Shown here piece by piece: positions 62,244 through 64,000 of a DNA stretch of 64,000 nt; the stretch's first letter is position 1; every line of letters starts with the position of its first letter. The stretch is taken from NCBI RefSeq assembly GCF_003148825.1, contig NZ_QGGZ01000001.1:1054001-1118000 (forward strand). The letters run 5' to 3'. Source of the DNA: Streptomyces sp. CG 926 (GTDB lineage Bacteria; Actinomycetota; Actinomycetes; Streptomycetales; Streptomycetaceae). The notes under the pieces were generated by a model, which was given only the letters and a program-made list of their open reading frames with translations, ran no database searches and was not told the origin of the DNA. The position numbers were made by a program, and so were the translations under genes.

Positions 62244-63170
62244 CTAAGGCGTGCGATGCCCCTGTACGGGCCCTGCGTACGCGCCGGAGGCCCCGCGGGC
62301 GTCCCACCGGATGTCCCGGACCTTCCCGGGCTGTGCGCCCGTCTCCGGGGCCAGTACGAAGTCGACCAACGGTGCGATACGCGTGTAGACCCCGGGGCTG
62401 TCGGCGCGACCGCACCCCCGGCCCCACGAGACCAACCCGATGAGCCGCCCCCGCGCCACCAGCGGCCCGCCGCTGTCGCCCTGGCAGGCGTCCTTGCCGC
62501 CGCCGCTGTCCCCCGCGCACACCATGGATTCCGCGCGGTACTGCCCGTCCGCGTCCCCGGGGTAGGCGCGCCCGCAGATCTCGTCCGCCAGCACCGTCAC
62601 CCCGGCGGCACGAAGCCCGTACGCGTAGTCACCGAAGCCGCTCGTGTCGCCCCAGCCGTACACCGTGGCGTCCGTCCCGGCGGTGTAGGCGGGATGCCCC
62701 GCCCCGGCCATGGGCAGCACGTGGTCGGCCGGTACCGGCTCGGCCAGCTCCAGAACGGCGAGGTCCCCGGCGTTGCTCGCCGGGTCGTAGGCCGGGTTCA
62801 CCCTTGCCCCGCGCACCGCGATCTCCCGGCCATCGGCCGCCCGGAGCTCCGTACGCCCGGCGATCACCCGGAAGTCGGCCACGGACTCGACCGGGCCGCC
62901 CAGCACCTGGCTGCCGAGGCAGTGTGCGGCCGTGACCACCCTGGTCGGGGAGACGATCACGCCCCCGCAGAACTGCCCGCCCCTCGTACCCCCGAACCGG
63001 TCACGGCTGGCGAGGGCGACGACCCAGGGGCTGTCGGCCACCTTCACCGGCTTCCCGCCGATCACCACGCTGTCCGCGGCCGCCTGCGGCACCTGGGCGA
63101 ACGGCGCCGCGGCCGCTCCCGCCGCCAGGGTCAGCGCTCCCGCCAGAGCACGGGCAAAGGGACGACGCAT
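62244..63170 (-). CDS. Secreted trypsin-like serine protease (S1A)
   Basis: A 308-residue protein with a signal peptide (MRRPFARALAGALTLAAGAA, cleavage near AAADS, about residue 33). The chymotrypsin-fold triad is His in VTAAHC (about 83), Asp in GDLAVLEL (about 135) and Ser in CQGDSGGPL (about 230). Asp six residues before the Ser (KDACQGDS) predicts cleavage after Lys or Arg. Paired Cys residues suggest disulphides. It is a single gene with a terminator shared with its convergent neighbour. Confidence 0.94.
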   Translation of the reverse strand: MRRPFARALAGALTLAAGAAAAPFAQVPQAAADSVVIGGKPVKVADSPWVVALASRDRFGGTRGGQFCGGVIVSPTRVVTAAHCLGSQVLGGPVESVADFRVIAGRTELRAADGREIAVRGARVNPAYDPASNAGDLAVLELAEPVPADHVLPMAGAGHPAYTAGTDATVYGWGDTSGFGDYAYGLRAAGVTVLADEICGRAYPGDADGQYRAESMVCAGDSGGGKDACQGDSGGPLVARGRLIGLVSWGRGCGRADSPGVYTRIAPLVDFVLAPETGAQPGKVRDIRWDARGASGAYAGPVQGHRTP

Positions 63171-63268
63171 GAGGCCTCCTGACTCCGAGTGTGCATGACT
63201 CCACCCAGAGTGGGTCGCCCGGTGGCCGAGCGCACCCGCGCGGCCACCGTCGCCCTGTCGTCACCCTC

Positions 63269-63301
63269 GGTTCTCGGCGGCGGCCGGCGCCGCCGAGAAC
63301 C
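63269..63301 (-). terminator. Terminator of hrdB
   Basis: A perfect 14-bp stem, GGTTCTCGGCGGCG (63269-63282) with 63288-63301 and loop GCCGG, starts 5 bp past the sigma factor stop. Confidence 0.87.
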
Positions 63302-63306
63302 ACCGG

Positions 63307-64000
63307 TCAGTCCAGGTAGTCGCGCAGCACCTGGGAGCGGGACGGGTGCCGGAGCTTCGACATCGTCTTCGACTCGATCTGGCGGATCCGCTCACGCGTG
63401 ACCCCGTAGACCTTGCCGATCTCGTCCAGGGTCTTGGGCTGGCCGTCCGTGAGGCCGAAGCGCATCGAGACCACACCGGCCTCGCGCTCACTCAGGGTGT
63501 CGAGCACCGAGTGCAGCTGCTCCTGCAGCAGCGTGAAGCTCACGGCATCCGCCGGGACGACCGCCTCGGAGTCCTCGATGAGGTCACCGAACTCGCTGTC
63601 GCCGTCCTCGCCCAGCGGCGTGTGGAGGGAGATCGGCTCGCGGCCGTACTTCTGGACCTCGATGACCTTCTCGGGGGTCATGTCGAGTTCCTTGGCCAGT
63701 TCCTCCGGGGTGGGCTCGCGGCCCAGGTCCTGGAGCATCTGGCGCTGGACGCGGGCGAGCTTGTTGATGACCTCGACCATGTGCACCGGGATGCGGATGG
63801 TGCGTGCCTGGTCGGCCATGGCGCGCGTGATCGCCTGGCGGATCCACCACGTCGCGTAGGTCGAGAACTTGTAGCCCTTGGTGTAGTCGAACTTCTCGAC
63901 CGCGCGGATCAGACCCAGGTTGCCTTCCTGGATCAGGTCCAGGAAGAGCATGCCGCGGCCGGTGTAGCGCTTGGCGAGGGAGACCACGAGGCGGAGGTTG
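63307..64000 (-). CDS. hrdB: Principal RNA polymerase sigma factor, C-terminal part (partial)
   Basis: 231 residues are in the window and the gene continues past the right edge. Seen are the end of region 2.1-2.2 ([34 protein letters not shown]), regions 2.3-2.4 ([20 protein letters not shown]), region 3, and region 4 with the HTH ([20 protein letters not shown]), ending [15 protein letters not shown]. This is a group 1 sigma-70; the parE neighbourhood supports HrdB rather than HrdA, C or D. It directs housekeeping transcription. Confidence 0.93.
   Translation of the reverse strand, partial: NLRLVVSLAKRYTGRGMLFLDLIQEGNLGLIRAVEKFDYTKGYKFSTYATWWIRQAITRAMADQARTIRIPVHMVEVINKLARVQRQMLQDLGREPTPEELAKELDMTPEKVIEVQKYGREPISLHTPLGEDGDSEFGDLIEDSEAVVPADAVSFTLLQEQLHSVLDTLSEREAGVVSMRFGLTDGQPKTLDEIGKVYGVTRERIRQIESKTMSKLRHPSRSQVLRDYLD

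Overview
The window is very GC-rich, high-GC3 actinobacterial DNA, almost certainly from a Streptomyces. Evidence: a SARP regulator and an AfsR-like BTAD regulator, GTG/TTG starts with GGAG-type ribosome sites, a c-di-AMP (ydaO) riboswitch in front of an M23 peptidase, paired citrate synthases, parC and parE, and an hrdB-type principal sigma factor. The order from tdk to hrdB agrees with what I remember of the S. coelicolor chromosome near hrdB (recalled, not checked).

Region 1 (1-29495) is a nonribosomal peptide (NRPS) cluster that runs off the left edge. In order it holds an MbtH fragment, a DrrA-type ABC ATPase, an Sfp-type phosphopantetheinyl transferase, a SARP activator (-), SbnB (-), and an operon of a KAS III-like acyltransferase, a BtrJ-like ATP-grasp ligase, a BtrK/VinO-like PLP decarboxylase, an ACP, a cysteine-less ketosynthase-like protein, an unknown protein and an acyl-CoA dehydrogenase. 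An orphan response regulator (-), SbnA and two NRPS genes follow. The NRPS reads C-A-PCP-E-C-A-PCP / C-A-PCP-C-A-PCP-TE and continues in frame, with no stop codon, into an ABC-2 permease. SbnA/SbnB make L-2,3-diaminopropionate (Dap). A1 and A2 share one acidic pocket code, A3 reads as glycine and A4 as an uncertain hydrophobic residue. The ligase/ACP/decarboxylase trio resembles the butirosin and vicenistatin routes that build a decarboxylated amino-acyl-ACP, which probably supplies the N-terminal acyl group. The working model is acyl-D-Dap-L-Dap-Gly-X. Two promoter regions, ahead of the KAS III operon and ahead of sbnA-NRPS, carry matching triple GTCA-type repeats at 11-bp spacing followed 8 bp later by a -10-like element. 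They are likely targets of the cluster SARP.

Region 2 (29506-43498) is housekeeping: thymidine kinase, a phosphodiesterase, a DUF5998 protein, a GNAT/acyl-CoA synthetase fusion, HPr, a GntR regulator, a riboswitch-controlled M23 peptidase, two M16 peptidases and topoisomerase IV subunit A.

Region 3 (43598-59158) is more variable: an Mrr-nuclease/TerD fusion, a CobW GTPase, two divergent citrate synthases (one with an HTH domain) around nested palindromes, a large AfsR-like regulator next to 11-bp repeats and a hemerythrin gene, a small membrane protein, a cupin, a CitA/CitB-type two-component system and an acetate-type symporter with its DUF485 partner.

Region 4 (59302-64000) holds parE, a small zinc-ribbon protein, a secreted trypsin-like protease and the 3' part of hrdB. 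No tRNA, rRNA, CRISPR array, insertion sequence or prophage was recognised.
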